64,000 nt of DNA from Pyrinomonadaceae bacterium. Lineage in GTDB: Bacteria > Acidobacteriota > Blastocatellia > Pyrinomonadales > Pyrinomonadaceae. Below, one piece after another: positions 15,260 through 23,966 of this stretch (position 1 is its first letter; each line of letters begins with the position of its first letter). Where the stretch lies: the NCBI GenBank assembly GCA_028284415.1, contig JANQRU010000004.1, positions 1,302,001-1,366,000 on the forward strand, read 5' to 3'. A model generated the notes under the pieces. It was not told the DNA's origin, did no database searches, and saw only the letters and a list, made by a program, of their open reading frames with translations. Both the position numbers and the translations under genes were made by a program.

Positions 15260-16072
15260 ATGTCAGAAAAGTTTGCGGAATTAGTTAAGGTAATGGAAAA
15301 GCTAAGGGCTCCGGGCGGCTGCCCTTGGGATCGGGAACAGACTTATGAATCATTGGGACAATACTTGCTTGAAGAATGTTATGAGGCTTACGATGCGATT
15401 CAAGAAGCGACTGTAACAGGTGATACGACCGAATTAAAAGAGGAATTAGGCGATGTACTTTTACAGGTCGTTTTTCACTCGACGATTGCGAAAGAGATCG
15501 GCGATTTCACAATTGATGAAGTTGCGGAAGGCGTTTCTAATAAACTCATTTTGCGACACCCACATGTTTTTGAAGACAAAAAACTCGAAACAGCTGATGA
15601 TGTTTTGAATAATTGGGATGAACTTAAAAAAGAAGAACGTAAAAAATCAGGCAAAAAAGAAAAAACAAAAGATTCGATTCTAGATGATGTTCCGATCGCT
15701 TTTCCTGCTCTGATCGAAGCGAATAAAGTTACGAAAAAGGCTGCAAAAGTTGGGTTTGATTGGGAAAACACAGATCAGATATTCGGAAAACTTGATGAGG
15801 AAATATCTGAATTAAAATCCGCAATAGACAACAAAGATAGAGATGAAATGAAAGAAGAGATCGGCGATCTACTTTTTGTCGTTGTGAATTTAGCAAGGAA
15901 ATTAGGGGTCGAACCCGAAAACGCCCTAAAGAAAACAAATCGCAAGTTTAGAAAAAGATTCAAGTTTATTGAGGACGAATTAAAGTCAGAAAATAAAACT
16001 CCGGAAGATTCAGATTTGGAAGAAATGGATTCGCTTTGGAATAAATCAAAGAGTTTTGTCAGCAAGGCATAA
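15260..16072 (+). CDS. mazG: Nucleoside triphosphate pyrophosphohydrolase MazG
   Basis: The 270-residue protein has two MazG domains. The first contains GGCPWDREQTYESLGQYLLE with the EECYE and EELGD acidic metal-binding motifs (residues about 19-75). The second contains LDEEISELKSAI and EEIGDLLFVVVNLARKLG. The order and length agree with E. coli MazG. The enzyme hydrolyses NTPs and dNTPs to monophosphates and pyrophosphate, cleaning the nucleotide pool and lowering ppGpp under stress. An inserted Lys-rich linker (KKEERKKSGKKEKTK) separates the domains. It is followed by the TfoX-like and VOC genes in the same direction. Confidence 0.95.
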   Translation: MSEKFAELVKVMEKLRAPGGCPWDREQTYESLGQYLLEECYEAYDAIQEATVTGDTTELKEELGDVLLQVVFHSTIAKEIGDFTIDEVAEGVSNKLILRHPHVFEDKKLETADDVLNNWDELKKEERKKSGKKEKTKDSILDDVPIAFPALIEANKVTKKAAKVGFDWENTDQIFGKLDEEISELKSAIDNKDRDEMKEEIGDLLFVVVNLARKLGVEPENALKKTNRKFRKRFKFIEDELKSENKTPEDSDLEEMDSLWNKSKSFVSKA

Positions 16073-16156
16073 ATCCTTATTTCCTCTAAAGATTTTTAGA
16101 GAAATTTCATAAAACTTTCAAGACGCTGAAAAAGGTTTGCCATAAGGTAAAAAGGT

Positions 16157-16492
16157 ATGGAAAAAGAAAAATGGGAAGAGAATCTGAAACGATATGATGA
16201 GCTCGTAGATATGTGCCCTGATTTTGAGAGAAAAGGGAAAACAATGCCATATACTTCGGCAAACGGACATATGTTTTCGCTTTTGAATAAAGATGGCGAG
16301 CTTGGCATAAGGCTTTCAAAAGAAGACGGCGAAAAATTTATGCAAGAGCACGCTACGACACGCTTTAAATCTTACGGTTCATTTATGCGTGGATATGTTT
16401 TAATTCCCGAAAAGTTATTTGAAGATAGAGATTTACTTACCTCAACGCTCAATGAAGGTCACAAATACGTCATGTCTTTAGAGCCAAAATAA
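16157..16492 (+). CDS. TfoX N-terminal-like protein
   Basis: The 111-residue protein resembles the TfoX/Sxy N-terminal domain: KGKTMPYTSANGHMFSLL, then LGIRLSKEDGEKFMQE and GSFMRGYVLIPEKLF with a terminal YVMSLEPK. TfoX regulates competence in some proteobacteria, but single-domain proteins like this are widespread and often unrelated to competence. No competence genes are seen close by. It sits 84 bp after mazG and 15 bp before the VOC start, so the three may be co-transcribed. Confidence 0.7.
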   Translation: MEKEKWEENLKRYDELVDMCPDFERKGKTMPYTSANGHMFSLLNKDGELGIRLSKEDGEKFMQEHATTRFKSYGSFMRGYVLIPEKLFEDRDLLTSTLNEGHKYVMSLEPK

Positions 16493-16507
16493 TTGAAGAG
16501 GAAAAAT

Positions 16508-16894
16508 ATGATTTCATTAACACCATACTTAGTTTTTTCGGGCAATTGTCGAGAGGCAATGGAATTTTATAAAGAAACCTTCGGCGGCAAAATTACAATT
16601 ATGCAAACTTTCGGAGATACGCCAATGGATTTTCCCGAAGAAGCAAAAGGTAGAATTTTCAACTCAGAACTAATTGCAGGAAATATAAAAATAAAGGCTT
16701 CCGATAATCTACCGGGACAAGAAATAGTTTCAGGAAGCAATATTTCCTTGTTTGTAGTTTTTGATGATGAGCAAAAGAAAAAGGAAATTTTCAACATATT
16801 ATCCGAAGGCGGAAAAGTCTTTTTCCCGATCGAAGAAAATTTCGGAATGTTAGTTGATAAATACGGCATTCAATGGATGGTTGAAAGTAAATAA
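16508..16894 (+). CDS. VOC-family (PhnB-like glyoxalase fold) protein
   Basis: The 128-residue protein has the VOC plan of PhnB-like proteins: LTPYLVFSGNCREAMEFYKETFGG, then GRIFNSELIAGNIKIKASD, and the closing VFFPIEENFGMLVDKYGIQWMVE. Its function in the family is usually unknown, with a metal-dependent or binding role. The ATG at 16508 with a GAAGAGG site is preferred to a TTG 15 bp upstream. The closing YGIQWMV matches the family. It ends the mazG gene group. Confidence 0.8.
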   Translation: MISLTPYLVFSGNCREAMEFYKETFGGKITIMQTFGDTPMDFPEEAKGRIFNSELIAGNIKIKASDNLPGQEIVSGSNISLFVVFDDEQKKKEIFNILSEGGKVFFPIEENFGMLVDKYGIQWMVESK

Positions 16895-17225
16895 TGTGAA
16901 TCAAGAGTTGAGCTAAATGTTTAAATTTATTGCTTTTTCTTTGCGTTCTCGGCGGATACCTTAGCGACCTTTGCGGTTAAACCTTTTCCTAACCGCAAAG
17001 AAACGCAGAGTTTATAGCAAAGTTCGCCAAGATTGCTAACTTTTTACTCTTGATTCGCATAAATAATAAAAAACGCTCCGAAACTCTTTCAATTTACTTA
17101 CCGTTTCCTAAGATTTTTTACACATACTTCCTCAATAAGCTAAAATCGAAACACAAATCATTACGGGAAAAATACTGGTGTGTTTTGTAGCACTTTGTTT
17201 TTTTTTTGCGAAAAAAGGGGAGAAA
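16895..17225. repeat. Gene-free 331-bp gap with a CTTTGCGGTTA palindrome
   Basis: CTTTGCGGTTA (16969-16979) and TAACCGCAAAG (16990-17000) form a perfect 11-bp inverted repeat with a 10-bp loop. Outer words TTTGCGTT at about 16940 and AAACGCAGAG at 17001-17010 extend the symmetry. The vocabulary resembles dispersed TTTGCGGTT repeats of other genomes. The rest of the gap is AT-rich, and a run of T and A precedes the MscS start; nothing else is recognised. Confidence 0.5.
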
Positions 17226-18074
17226 ATGGAAAGATTCTGGGAAGAATTAGTTAAATACTTTGATTATGAAGCGATAGTCGCACAGGTTATTACCATCACC
17301 ACGAACGCATTTAAAGCAGGCATAATTTTGCTTGCTTTTTATGTTTTCTATCGGATTCTAAAAAGCGTTCTTACAAAAGTAATTGAGAAATTCAAGCTCG
17401 AAAAAACCATTGTTAATTTTTTGATGATGGTTTTACGTTACACAGTTTTGATTTTCGGTGCAGTTACGGCATTAGATCAGATCGGTGTTAATGTTGCTTC
17501 TTTAATTACAGGTTTGGGAATTGTTGGTATTGCAGTTGGCTTTGCAGCAAAAGATACTCTTTCAAATATAATCGCAGGAATTTTTATCTTTTGGGACAGA
17601 CCTTTTTATATAGGTGATCTGGTTGAGATTGAGGGCGAATACGGGGAAGTGCAAGACATAACTTTGCGGACGACTCGAATCGTTACTCCCGATGGCAGAA
17701 TGGTTAGTATTCCTAACCAAAAAATAGCCGAAAATAAAATCATCAGCTACACGATGTTTCCGCATTTGCGTCTTGATATTGGAGTTACAATAGGCGTTGA
17801 AGAAGATGTTGAAAAAGCGCGTCAGGTACTTTTAAGTTTAGTTAAAGGAGATGGCAGATTCCTAAAGGACAGAGATCCTGTCGTTGTAGTTACGGAATTG
17901 GGGGACTATTTCATAGCTTTGAAACTGATTGTTTGGCTTGATGACACAAGGCAACACATTCCAACAACGGCAGAACTACGCGAAAAGGTTTTCAATGCCT
18001 TTAATGCAGAAGGAATTGAAATGCCGTTTGAAAAGGTCGAGGTGCTGAATTACAAAAGAGAATTGAGCAGTTAA
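17226..18074 (+). CDS. Small-conductance mechanosensitive channel, MscS family
   Basis: The 282-residue membrane protein has three transmembrane helices in the first 115 residues. The pore helix is the Gly/Ala-rich segment GLGIVGIAVGFAAKDTLSN, followed by the MscS beta domain (FWDRPFYIGDLVEIEGEYGEV, RTTRIVTPDGRMVSIPN) and a C-terminal alpha/beta domain. Such channels open under membrane tension to release solutes after osmotic downshock. Length fits E. coli MscS (286). The ATG at 17226 follows AAAAAGGGGAGAA, and the upstream frame from 17178 lacks support. A terminator hairpin follows at 18147. Confidence 0.92.
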   Translation: MERFWEELVKYFDYEAIVAQVITITTNAFKAGIILLAFYVFYRILKSVLTKVIEKFKLEKTIVNFLMMVLRYTVLIFGAVTALDQIGVNVASLITGLGIVGIAVGFAAKDTLSNIIAGIFIFWDRPFYIGDLVEIEGEYGEVQDITLRTTRIVTPDGRMVSIPNQKIAENKIISYTMFPHLRLDIGVTIGVEEDVEKARQVLLSLVKGDGRFLKDRDPVVVVTELGDYFIALKLIVWLDDTRQHIPTTAELREKVFNAFNAEGIEMPFEKVEVLNYKRELSS

Positions 18075-18146
18075 ATGCTGGCAATTTGGATGTAATTGCA
18101 ATTGCTATCATTTTGCTAAAATCCAATAAACAAGTGCAAGAATCTG

Positions 18147-18183
18147 AAATGATGTGCGTTATAAAGATGCACATCATTTTTTA
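18147..18183 (+). terminator. Rho-independent terminator
   Basis: AAATGATGTGC (18147-18157) pairs with GCACATCATTT (18169-18179), and the T run continues to 18182. It separates the MscS gene from the secreted protein at 18204. Confidence 0.85.
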
Positions 18184-18203
18184 TGTAAAAGTTTGAGGAA
18201 CTT

Positions 18204-18800
18204 ATGAAAAAGGTACTTTTGATTTTATTCGTGTTAATTTTGAGCAATGCTGTATTTAGTCAATGTTTATGCGGAAAGTTGCGATTTGCGATTGATGATG
18301 ATTCCAGTAAATACACTTATTATGCAATTGTTGAAGAAAATAAATATCGCATAAAATTTCATAGCTTCTCAGATCAATCCCACATCAATCTAACTAATCC
18401 TAAAAAAAGTCTCTTTAAGCATCACAGCTATATGACATACGATAAAAATAAAGACGAGATCGTAACCAAAACTTTCGATAAAAAACACTTCGTGCTGCTG
18501 GATATTGATCCGGGCGAGAGGAAATTTATTGTTGAAATAGTTGAAAAAGAAAGTAAAAAGAAAATGGCAATTACTTTTATAAAAAATAGTATAGACGTTT
18601 CCTACAATATCTTGACGGATTTCGTTCCCGGAAGTTATGAGGTAAATGCAACGGAATTAAAACAAATATTTCAGAAGGATTATGAAAAAGAAAAAATCGT
18701 TTACAAAGGCTCAAAATTAAAAGCAATTAGTTCGGATTCAAAGAAATCAAGTGGCAATGATTGGATGAAAATTGTGGATATGAAAAAATTCAAGAAGTAA
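18204..18800 (+). CDS. Secreted protein of unknown function
   Basis: The 198-residue product has a signal peptide ending FS-Q at residue 20, followed at once by the Cys pair CLC. The mature part is Lys- and Asp-rich with beta-strand stretches (KYTYYAIVEENKYRIKFHSF, KFIVEIVEKESKKKMAITF) and a C-terminal Lys-rich tail. I recognise no family. The GAGGA site precedes the ATG, and a terminator lies just upstream, so the gene has its own promoter. Its stop abuts the stop of the convergent SulP gene. It is probably periplasmic. Confidence 0.75.
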   Translation: MKKVLLILFVLILSNAVFSQCLCGKLRFAIDDDSSKYTYYAIVEENKYRIKFHSFSDQSHINLTNPKKSLFKHHSYMTYDKNKDEIVTKTFDKKHFVLLDIDPGERKFIVEIVEKESKKKMAITFIKNSIDVSYNILTDFVPGSYEVNATELKQIFQKDYEKEKIVYKGSKLKAISSDSKKSSGNDWMKIVDMKKFKK

Positions 18801-20510
18801 TTATTTTGTCGTAAAGTTCGGATTTTTTTGAATAATAAATTCTTTCTTAAAGCCTTTAATATCACGCAGAACTATCAGATCATCCTGCAATCCCGAAAGT
18901 CGCATAATGTCCCGAACCTGCTTTTTGCGATACATCACATAAATTTTTATTCCCTTTTCGATCAATTCTTCAAAAAGTTCCTCAAGTTCTTCGTAAGCAC
19001 TTACATCCATATAGTTTACGCCCGAAAAATCTATCACGAGGTGCTGTAATTCATCACCTCTCTGCTCAACCAATTCTTCGATCTGTTGGGCAATTTTCGT
19101 CGCGTTGGCAAAGAATATGGACATATCTATGCGGCAGATCAAAATGTTCGGAAAAATATTTATCTCATTGCCGAAGGTAATCTTTCTAAATCTTTCTTCC
19201 CGCATTTGAAAAACAACTTCGACCACATCGGCAACAATCGTGCGACGCAAAAACATTACAAGCGAAACGACAATTCCGATAAAGATCGCGTCATCCGGCT
19301 TTAATAAAAATGAAAATACAAAGGTCGTAACGATAACGATTCCATCTGTTCCCGACAAATTAAAGGTTTCGCGGAATTTACTAAATTCGATCAGATCAAC
19401 TAGAGCCGCGATAACAACCGCACTTAAAATTGCCTTCGGTAAAAAGTATAAAAGAGGAGTAAAAAATAAAATCGTTATAAGAACAAAGAGGGATACAAAA
19501 ACCGACGAAACTCCCGTTACTGCTCCGGCAGAAAAATTTACAGCAGTGCGGGAAAAAGAACCCGCGATTGGATAGCCTTTGAAAACACTCGAAGCAATAT
19601 TTCCCAAACCTTGCCCAACCAATTCCTGATTAACATCCAGCTTTTGTTTGGTTTGTGAGCAGATTGATTTTGCGACTGCAAAAGCTTCTAAAAAGCCGAC
19701 AATTGAGATAATCAAAGCACTTGGTAGTAATGCTAAAACATTTGCAAGCGTGAGTTTTGGTATTGAGGGAAGTCGCAAGTTTGCGTCAATACTTCCAATT
19801 ACATTAACTCCTTTGGCTTCAAAATTGAGAAAGTAAGAAAGCAAAATCCCAATTGCCATTACAATTAATGCAGCGGGAAAGGCTTTTGAGATACGCTTCT
19901 TCGATAAAATAATCAAAAAAACTGAAATTGAACCAATCGCCAGAGTAAGAACGTTTGTATCTGGAAGAGATTTAACAATTTCATAAAAATTTAAGAAAAC
20001 AAACTCGTGTTTTTCGACCGAAAAACCAAATAAATTGGGAATTTGGGTTGAAGCAATGATGATCGCGGCGGCGGTTGTAAAACCCGCAATGACGCTGTGT
20101 GAGATGAAATTCATTATGAATCCCAGCTTGAAAATTCCCATCAGCAATTGCACTAAGCCGATTATCAAAGCAAGGATTATCGCCAGACCGATAAATTCGG
20201 GAGTTTCGGGTTTGGCAAGGGGAACAAGTGCGGTCAGAGTTAAAAAAGAAACGAGTGCGACAGGTCCGGTCGAGAGATGTTGGCTACTTCCCCAAAGTGC
20301 GGCAACGGCAGTCCCTAAAAAAGCTGCATAAAGTCCATAAACAGGAGGTAAACCTGCCAGAATCGCATAAGCCATTACCTGCGGAATCAGAACAACTGCG
20401 ACAGTTAAACCCGCGATGAAATCTTTGAATAATTTCCCACGGTCGTAATCTTTTAACCAAGGCAAAAATGGTAAGAAGGGGTTTGGTTCTGGATGTTTAT
20501 TGACGGACAT
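18801..20510 (-). CDS. SulP-family anion transporter with STAS domain
   Basis: The 569-residue protein has the SulP plan: an N-terminal membrane domain of 10-14 helices (from about residue 25) starting with DFIAGLTVAVVLIPQVMAYAI and containing GPVALVSFLTL and GSFSRTAVNFSAGA. A C-terminal STAS domain (about residues 445-555) has VIDFSGVNYMDVSAYEELEEL. SulP proteins carry sulfate, bicarbonate or other anions across the inner membrane, and the specificity cannot be told here. It converges with the secreted protein at 18204 and no sulfate-assimilation gene is adjacent. Length and order are normal. Confidence 0.9.
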   Translation of the reverse strand: MSVNKHPEPNPFLPFLPWLKDYDRGKLFKDFIAGLTVAVVLIPQVMAYAILAGLPPVYGLYAAFLGTAVAALWGSSQHLSTGPVALVSFLTLTALVPLAKPETPEFIGLAIILALIIGLVQLLMGIFKLGFIMNFISHSVIAGFTTAAAIIIASTQIPNLFGFSVEKHEFVFLNFYEIVKSLPDTNVLTLAIGSISVFLIILSKKRISKAFPAALIVMAIGILLSYFLNFEAKGVNVIGSIDANLRLPSIPKLTLANVLALLPSALIISIVGFLEAFAVAKSICSQTKQKLDVNQELVGQGLGNIASSVFKGYPIAGSFSRTAVNFSAGAVTGVSSVFVSLFVLITILFFTPLLYFLPKAILSAVVIAALVDLIEFSKFRETFNLSGTDGIVIVTTFVFSFLLKPDDAIFIGIVVSLVMFLRRTIVADVVEVVFQMREERFRKITFGNEINIFPNILICRIDMSIFFANATKIAQQIEELVEQRGDELQHLVIDFSGVNYMDVSAYEELEELFEELIEKGIKIYVMYRKKQVRDIMRLSGLQDDLIVLRDIKGFKKEFIIQKNPNFTTK

Positions 20511-20558
20511 TTTGGGTTGAGGGAATTTTAATGAAATCCCATAACAAAATAAGCATAC

Positions 20559-21050
20559 TTATCCGAGTAATAATGTCAAAAAATCCTTCGTTTTTTTGTA
20601 AATCTGACTGTCTTCCGAATGGCGTGTGCCAGCAATATTGAGGATTTTACAATTTGTCATCTTGAGAAATTCTTTTGCATTTTCAGATGCAGTTTCGGGG
20701 TCAAATTCCTCAAAATCTATAAATAAAAATGGTCTTTTGTGTTTTTGAGCAAGTTCTTTGGTTAGAAGCGAACCACCGCTCAAATCCCCATGAGAAATGA
20801 TGATGGTCGCATCGGAATTGATAACGTTTAGTTCAGTTCGCTCAGCATAATTTTCTGTTTCAGTTTCAATTAGATTCGAATATTTTTCTGAAATGCGACC
20901 ATCTTCAGCAAGGCGACCTTTTGGTACAAAACCACCCATCTCAAAATCATTCTCCAACGCAAAATCAAAGGCGGCTCGGTCTGCACCCGTCTGTCCGCCT
21001 GAAATTATTTTTTGAATTGTTGGAAATGAAAATTCTTCTTTATTTTGCAT
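20559..21050 (-). CDS. Putative molybdenum-carrier-like SLOG protein
   Basis: The 163-residue protein carries the SLOG/Rossmann signature IISGGQTGADRAAFDFAL at the N-terminus, then GGFVPKGRLAEDG, the SDATIIISHGDLSGGSLLT strand-loop, and LNIAGTRHSED near the end. This matches the putative molybdenum carrier protein family and its SLOG relatives, which bind nucleotides or cofactors. The ligand in this group is not established; a carrier role comes from family naming. It is co-oriented with the YkvA gene, with a 27-bp gap. The start lies inside a period-7 repeat tract. Confidence 0.8.
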   Translation of the reverse strand: MQNKEEFSFPTIQKIISGGQTGADRAAFDFALENDFEMGGFVPKGRLAEDGRISEKYSNLIETETENYAERTELNVINSDATIIISHGDLSGGSLLTKELAQKHKRPFLFIDFEEFDPETASENAKEFLKMTNCKILNIAGTRHSEDSQIYKKTKDFLTLLLG

Positions 21051-21091
21051 TTTCCATTTTTAATTTTGCATTAGTATTTAGTTATTCATTT
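21043..21091. repeat. Heptamer tandem repeat tract, locus 1
   Basis: Seven consecutive 7-mers of type TTTTGCA, TTTTCCA, TTTTTAA, TTAGTAT and TTAGTTA run across the junction of two genes. They cover the ATG at 21050 and the 3' end of the YkvA gene. Confidence 0.5.
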
Positions 21092-21611
21092 TTGATTCTA
21101 AATTTGTTTTCAAGTCTTCTTCGCCCGGCTTTGCTACCAGAACTTTTTCACGTTTCTTAACTGCATCCATAATTTTTTCGGCTGAACCTAAATTTACACG
21201 ATTGGTCAATACACGCGAAACTCTCTGAGGTAATAACTTCGGGGCGATGCTGGCGATTGAACTCGTTAAAGCAACTATGTCGCCGCCGCCTTTCCAATGC
21301 TCACGGATGATATTTTCATCCGAATAATTCAGCAATCGCAAAAGCGTCAAAGCAATCAGATAAATATCATCAACCTGCCCAATAAAAGGGAAAACATCGG
21401 GAATAAAATCGATCGGAGAAATTGCATACACGACCGCCGCCGCAAACAGAGCTTTTTCTGCGATCGGCACTCGATTATCTACAAGGAGATTTCCCAAGAG
21501 CCTGACCATATTTGGCAAAAACATAAGGAAATTTTTCATGCGCCCTTTTAGTTCGCTCTTTTCCTTACGTTTTAATTTTTTCTTTTTGACCTTTACTACC
21601 TTCTTAGCCAT
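21078..21611 (-). CDS. YkvA/DUF1232 membrane protein
   Basis: The 177-residue protein has a Lys-rich N-terminus (MAKKVVKVKKKKLKRKEKSE) and a DUF1232 core (residues 45-100): LFAAAVVYAISPIDFIPDVFPFIGQVDDIYL followed by a second hydrophobic stretch. The S-P-I-D-x-I-P-D signature is diagnostic. The family is associated with the membrane but its function is unknown. The C-terminal end is Lys/Glu-rich and partly encoded in the heptamer tract, so the last residues may be variable. It is the upstream gene of a pair with the SLOG gene. Confidence 0.85.
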   Translation of the reverse strand: MAKKVVKVKKKKLKRKEKSELKGRMKNFLMFLPNMVRLLGNLLVDNRVPIAEKALFAAAVVYAISPIDFIPDVFPFIGQVDDIYLIALTLLRLLNYSDENIIREHWKGGGDIVALTSSIASIAPKLLPQRVSRVLTNRVNLGSAEKIMDAVKKREKVLVAKPGEEDLKTNLESKMNN

Positions 21612-21746
21612 ATTTGCTTAATTCTCCTTGTTCTAAAACTCCAACTTTTTATACGTTAAACGAGTCTAAGCCGTTCCGCTATCTTTGTGCAAGTTTAATA
21701 TATTTTAGTTGCTTTACATTTTGCGTTTATCATTTGTTTAAAAACT

Positions 21747-21830
21747 GTAAATAGTAAATAGTAAATTGTTAATGGTTAATTGTAAGATAAAAAAACTATT
21801 TACCATTAACAATTTACTATTTACCAAACT
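21747..21830. repeat. Heptamer repeats forming a 22-bp inverted repeat before pta
   Basis: 7-mers GTAAATA, GTAAATA, GTAAATT, GTTAATG and GTTAATT start at 21747, 21754, 21761, 21768 and 21775. The arm 21754-21775 is exactly complementary to 21803-21824, which ends six bases before the pta ATG. No ribosome binding site separates the two. The hairpin may influence pta translation; this is inference. Confidence 0.6.
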
Positions 21831-22835
21831 ATGATCCTAGAAAAAATTCGACAAAGAGCCGCATCTGACTTACAACACATCGTTCTGCCCGAAGGCGAAG
21901 ACGTTCGCACAGTAGAAGCCGCCGCCGCTTGTGCAAATGAAAAAATCGCCAAAGTTACATTGCTTGGACGCGAAGAAGTCATCAAACAACTTGCTTCTGA
22001 TACAGGTGCAAACCTCAATGGTGTAAATATCTTAAATCACCGCAAAGCTGATGATTTTGAAAAAATGGCGAGGCTTTATCACGAAATTCGCCGCTCAAAA
22101 GGCGTAACGCTCGAAGAAGCTGAACAAATAGTTAAAGATTCACTCTATTACGGAAATTTAATGGTTCATCTTGGCAAAGCAGATGGTTCGGTTGCCGGAG
22201 CAGTTCATTCAACTCCAAATGTTGTTCGTTCCGCACTCCAATGCGTCGGCGTGCAACAAGGTTTCAAAACCGTTTCATCGTTTTTCTTGATGGTCGTCCC
22301 AAACAAACAATTCGGACACAGAGGTGCGATGATTTACGCCGATTGCGGAGTTGTGATTGATCCGAACGTAACCCAACTCGCCGAAATCGCCATCGCGTCC
22401 GCCGATTCTTGCCGAGCCTTAATCGGTGTCGAACCCAAAGTTGCGATGCTCTCTTTCTCAACCAAAGGAAGTGCCAAACACGCTTCGGCAGACAAAGTTA
22501 TCGAAGCCACAAAAACAATAAAAGCTCGTATGCCTGAACTAATAGTTGACGGTGAACTACAAGGCGATGCCGCTCTAGTCCCAGCCGTCGCACAAAAAAA
22601 AGCCGAAGGCTCACCCGTCGCCGGACAAGCCAACACACTAATATTTCCTGACTTAGGTGCAGGAAATATTGCCTACAAATTAACCGAACGTCTCACAGGC
22701 GGAACAGCAATCGGACCAATTTTGCAGGGATTAGATAGACCTTGTAATGATTTATCACGCGGATGTAAGGCAGAAGATATTGTCAATGCAGTAGCAATAA
22801 CTGCCGTTCAATCACAGGCGAGTAAAAAAATGTAA
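21831..22835 (+). CDS. pta: Phosphate acetyltransferase
   Basis: The 334-residue protein is the short, catalytic-domain form of phosphotransacetylase. It has [16 protein letters not shown] at the start, [20 protein letters not shown] sequence [22 protein letters not shown] and [16 protein letters not shown] near residue 270. The enzyme makes acetyl-CoA from acetyl phosphate, linking to acetate metabolism. No ackA is adjacent. The ATG at 21831 has no ribosome binding site; only a hairpin lies before it. Gene length fits the short Pta/EutD type. Confidence 0.93.
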   Translation: MILEKIRQRAASDLQHIVLPEGEDVRTVEAAAACANEKIAKVTLLGREEVIKQLASDTGANLNGVNILNHRKADDFEKMARLYHEIRRSKGVTLEEAEQIVKDSLYYGNLMVHLGKADGSVAGAVHSTPNVVRSALQCVGVQQGFKTVSSFFLMVVPNKQFGHRGAMIYADCGVVIDPNVTQLAEIAIASADSCRALIGVEPKVAMLSFSTKGSAKHASADKVIEATKTIKARMPELIVDGELQGDAALVPAVAQKKAEGSPVAGQANTLIFPDLGAGNIAYKLTERLTGGTAIGPILQGLDRPCNDLSRGCKAEDIVNAVAITAVQSQASKKM

Positions 22836-22836
22836 T

Positions 22837-23853
22837 TTATTTCGATAACTCATTAACTTTTAAAACTTCGAAGCAAGCTTTGAATGTTTCTAGGCTATCC
22901 AAAGTAATTTCATATTCGCTCTTACCTTTATATATAATTTTGCTTCCAACTTCTAAGGAATCAAAACTTTTGGTTTTTTCATTTGGAGAGTTAACAGTAA
23001 TATAAGCAACTTCTTTTTTAGAAGTTCCTTCGTATTCAATTCTAGTAAAACTAATTTTGATTTCTCCATTGAAAACGTTTTCAGAATTTTGTCTTCTTAC
23101 ACAAATATCTTCAGTTTTGTCCTCAACTGTTGAAATGGTGGGAGGATTATTAGGCTTGGGAGATGCTTTTATATTTATATTTTGAAAGTTTTCATTTATA
23201 GTTGCATTGACTTTTTTCTTCTCTTCGGGCTTTAAGAAGTTGAATAGTCCAACTAAAGGGAAAACAGCCAAAACAATAAGAATAACTATGTAGAGAAAAT
23301 TTTTTCGAAAAGGAAGCCAGGAGTAGATTTTTTGTAAACCATATTTTTCAGATTTATCCTTTAACTGTTTGAGATTTTCTGGCGGAATAACTTCTTCCGT
23401 CTTCTCAACTATGGCTTTGAGTTCCAGTTTTTTCTTTTGATTCGTTTCTCCATATAGCTTAATTGCATCAACTGCGTATTCTTTAATTAGTTTTGCTTCT
23501 GAAGCATCTGGAGAATTCCAGTCTTCATTTAGTTTTTGGATTTTACCGTATAAAATATCAGCTTGAAGTATATTTTCAGCTTCTATATTTTTTTCTTTTT
23601 GTTTCTTGTTATCTTGATAGGTTTTTACCAAATCTATTCCAGCTACTGTCAGAGTTCTTAATCCTTCGTTTCCTCCCAAAGTTCCACTACAGTATTTGCC
23701 TTGTAATAGATATGTATCTGCTCGTTCGAAATCTTCAGAGGTAAGATTAGTTAAAGTTTTTAAAGTTTTAACTTTAACTGAATTATTACCGAAGTAATGT
23801 TTCTGCAACATTACTTTTGCAACATGCAAAGCATTTTCGACAACATCAGCCAT
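22837..23853 (-). CDS. Membrane-anchored protein of unknown function
   Basis: The 338-residue protein has a helical, charged N-terminal half (residues 1-180, with a Lys/Glu-rich coiled-coil-like tract DNKKQKEKNIEAENIL). One transmembrane segment lies at about 185-208 (LYIVILIVLAVFPLVGLFN). A C-terminal part follows a Pro/Asn linker and has beta strands (ISFTRIEYEGTSKKEVAYITV, SKIIYKGKSEYEITLDSL). I recognise no family. The N-terminal part with its repeated helices may be a TPR-like or helical bundle. Its stop is one base after the pta stop. Confidence 0.75.
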   Translation of the reverse strand: MADVVENALHVAKVMLQKHYFGNNSVKVKTLKTLTNLTSEDFERADTYLLQGKYCSGTLGGNEGLRTLTVAGIDLVKTYQDNKKQKEKNIEAENILQADILYGKIQKLNEDWNSPDASEAKLIKEYAVDAIKLYGETNQKKKLELKAIVEKTEEVIPPENLKQLKDKSEKYGLQKIYSWLPFRKNFLYIVILIVLAVFPLVGLFNFLKPEEKKKVNATINENFQNINIKASPKPNNPPTISTVEDKTEDICVRRQNSENVFNGEIKISFTRIEYEGTSKKEVAYITVNSPNEKTKSFDSLEVGSKIIYKGKSEYEITLDSLETFKACFEVLKVNELSK

Positions 23854-23966
23854 AATGGGAATTTTGTAAAGACTTTATGAAAACTTGAAAATAAAGAATT
23901 AAAATTAAAAGGGTTTACTTTGAAAACATTTTTCAAATCGCTCGTCGAAAATTATACAATACAAAT

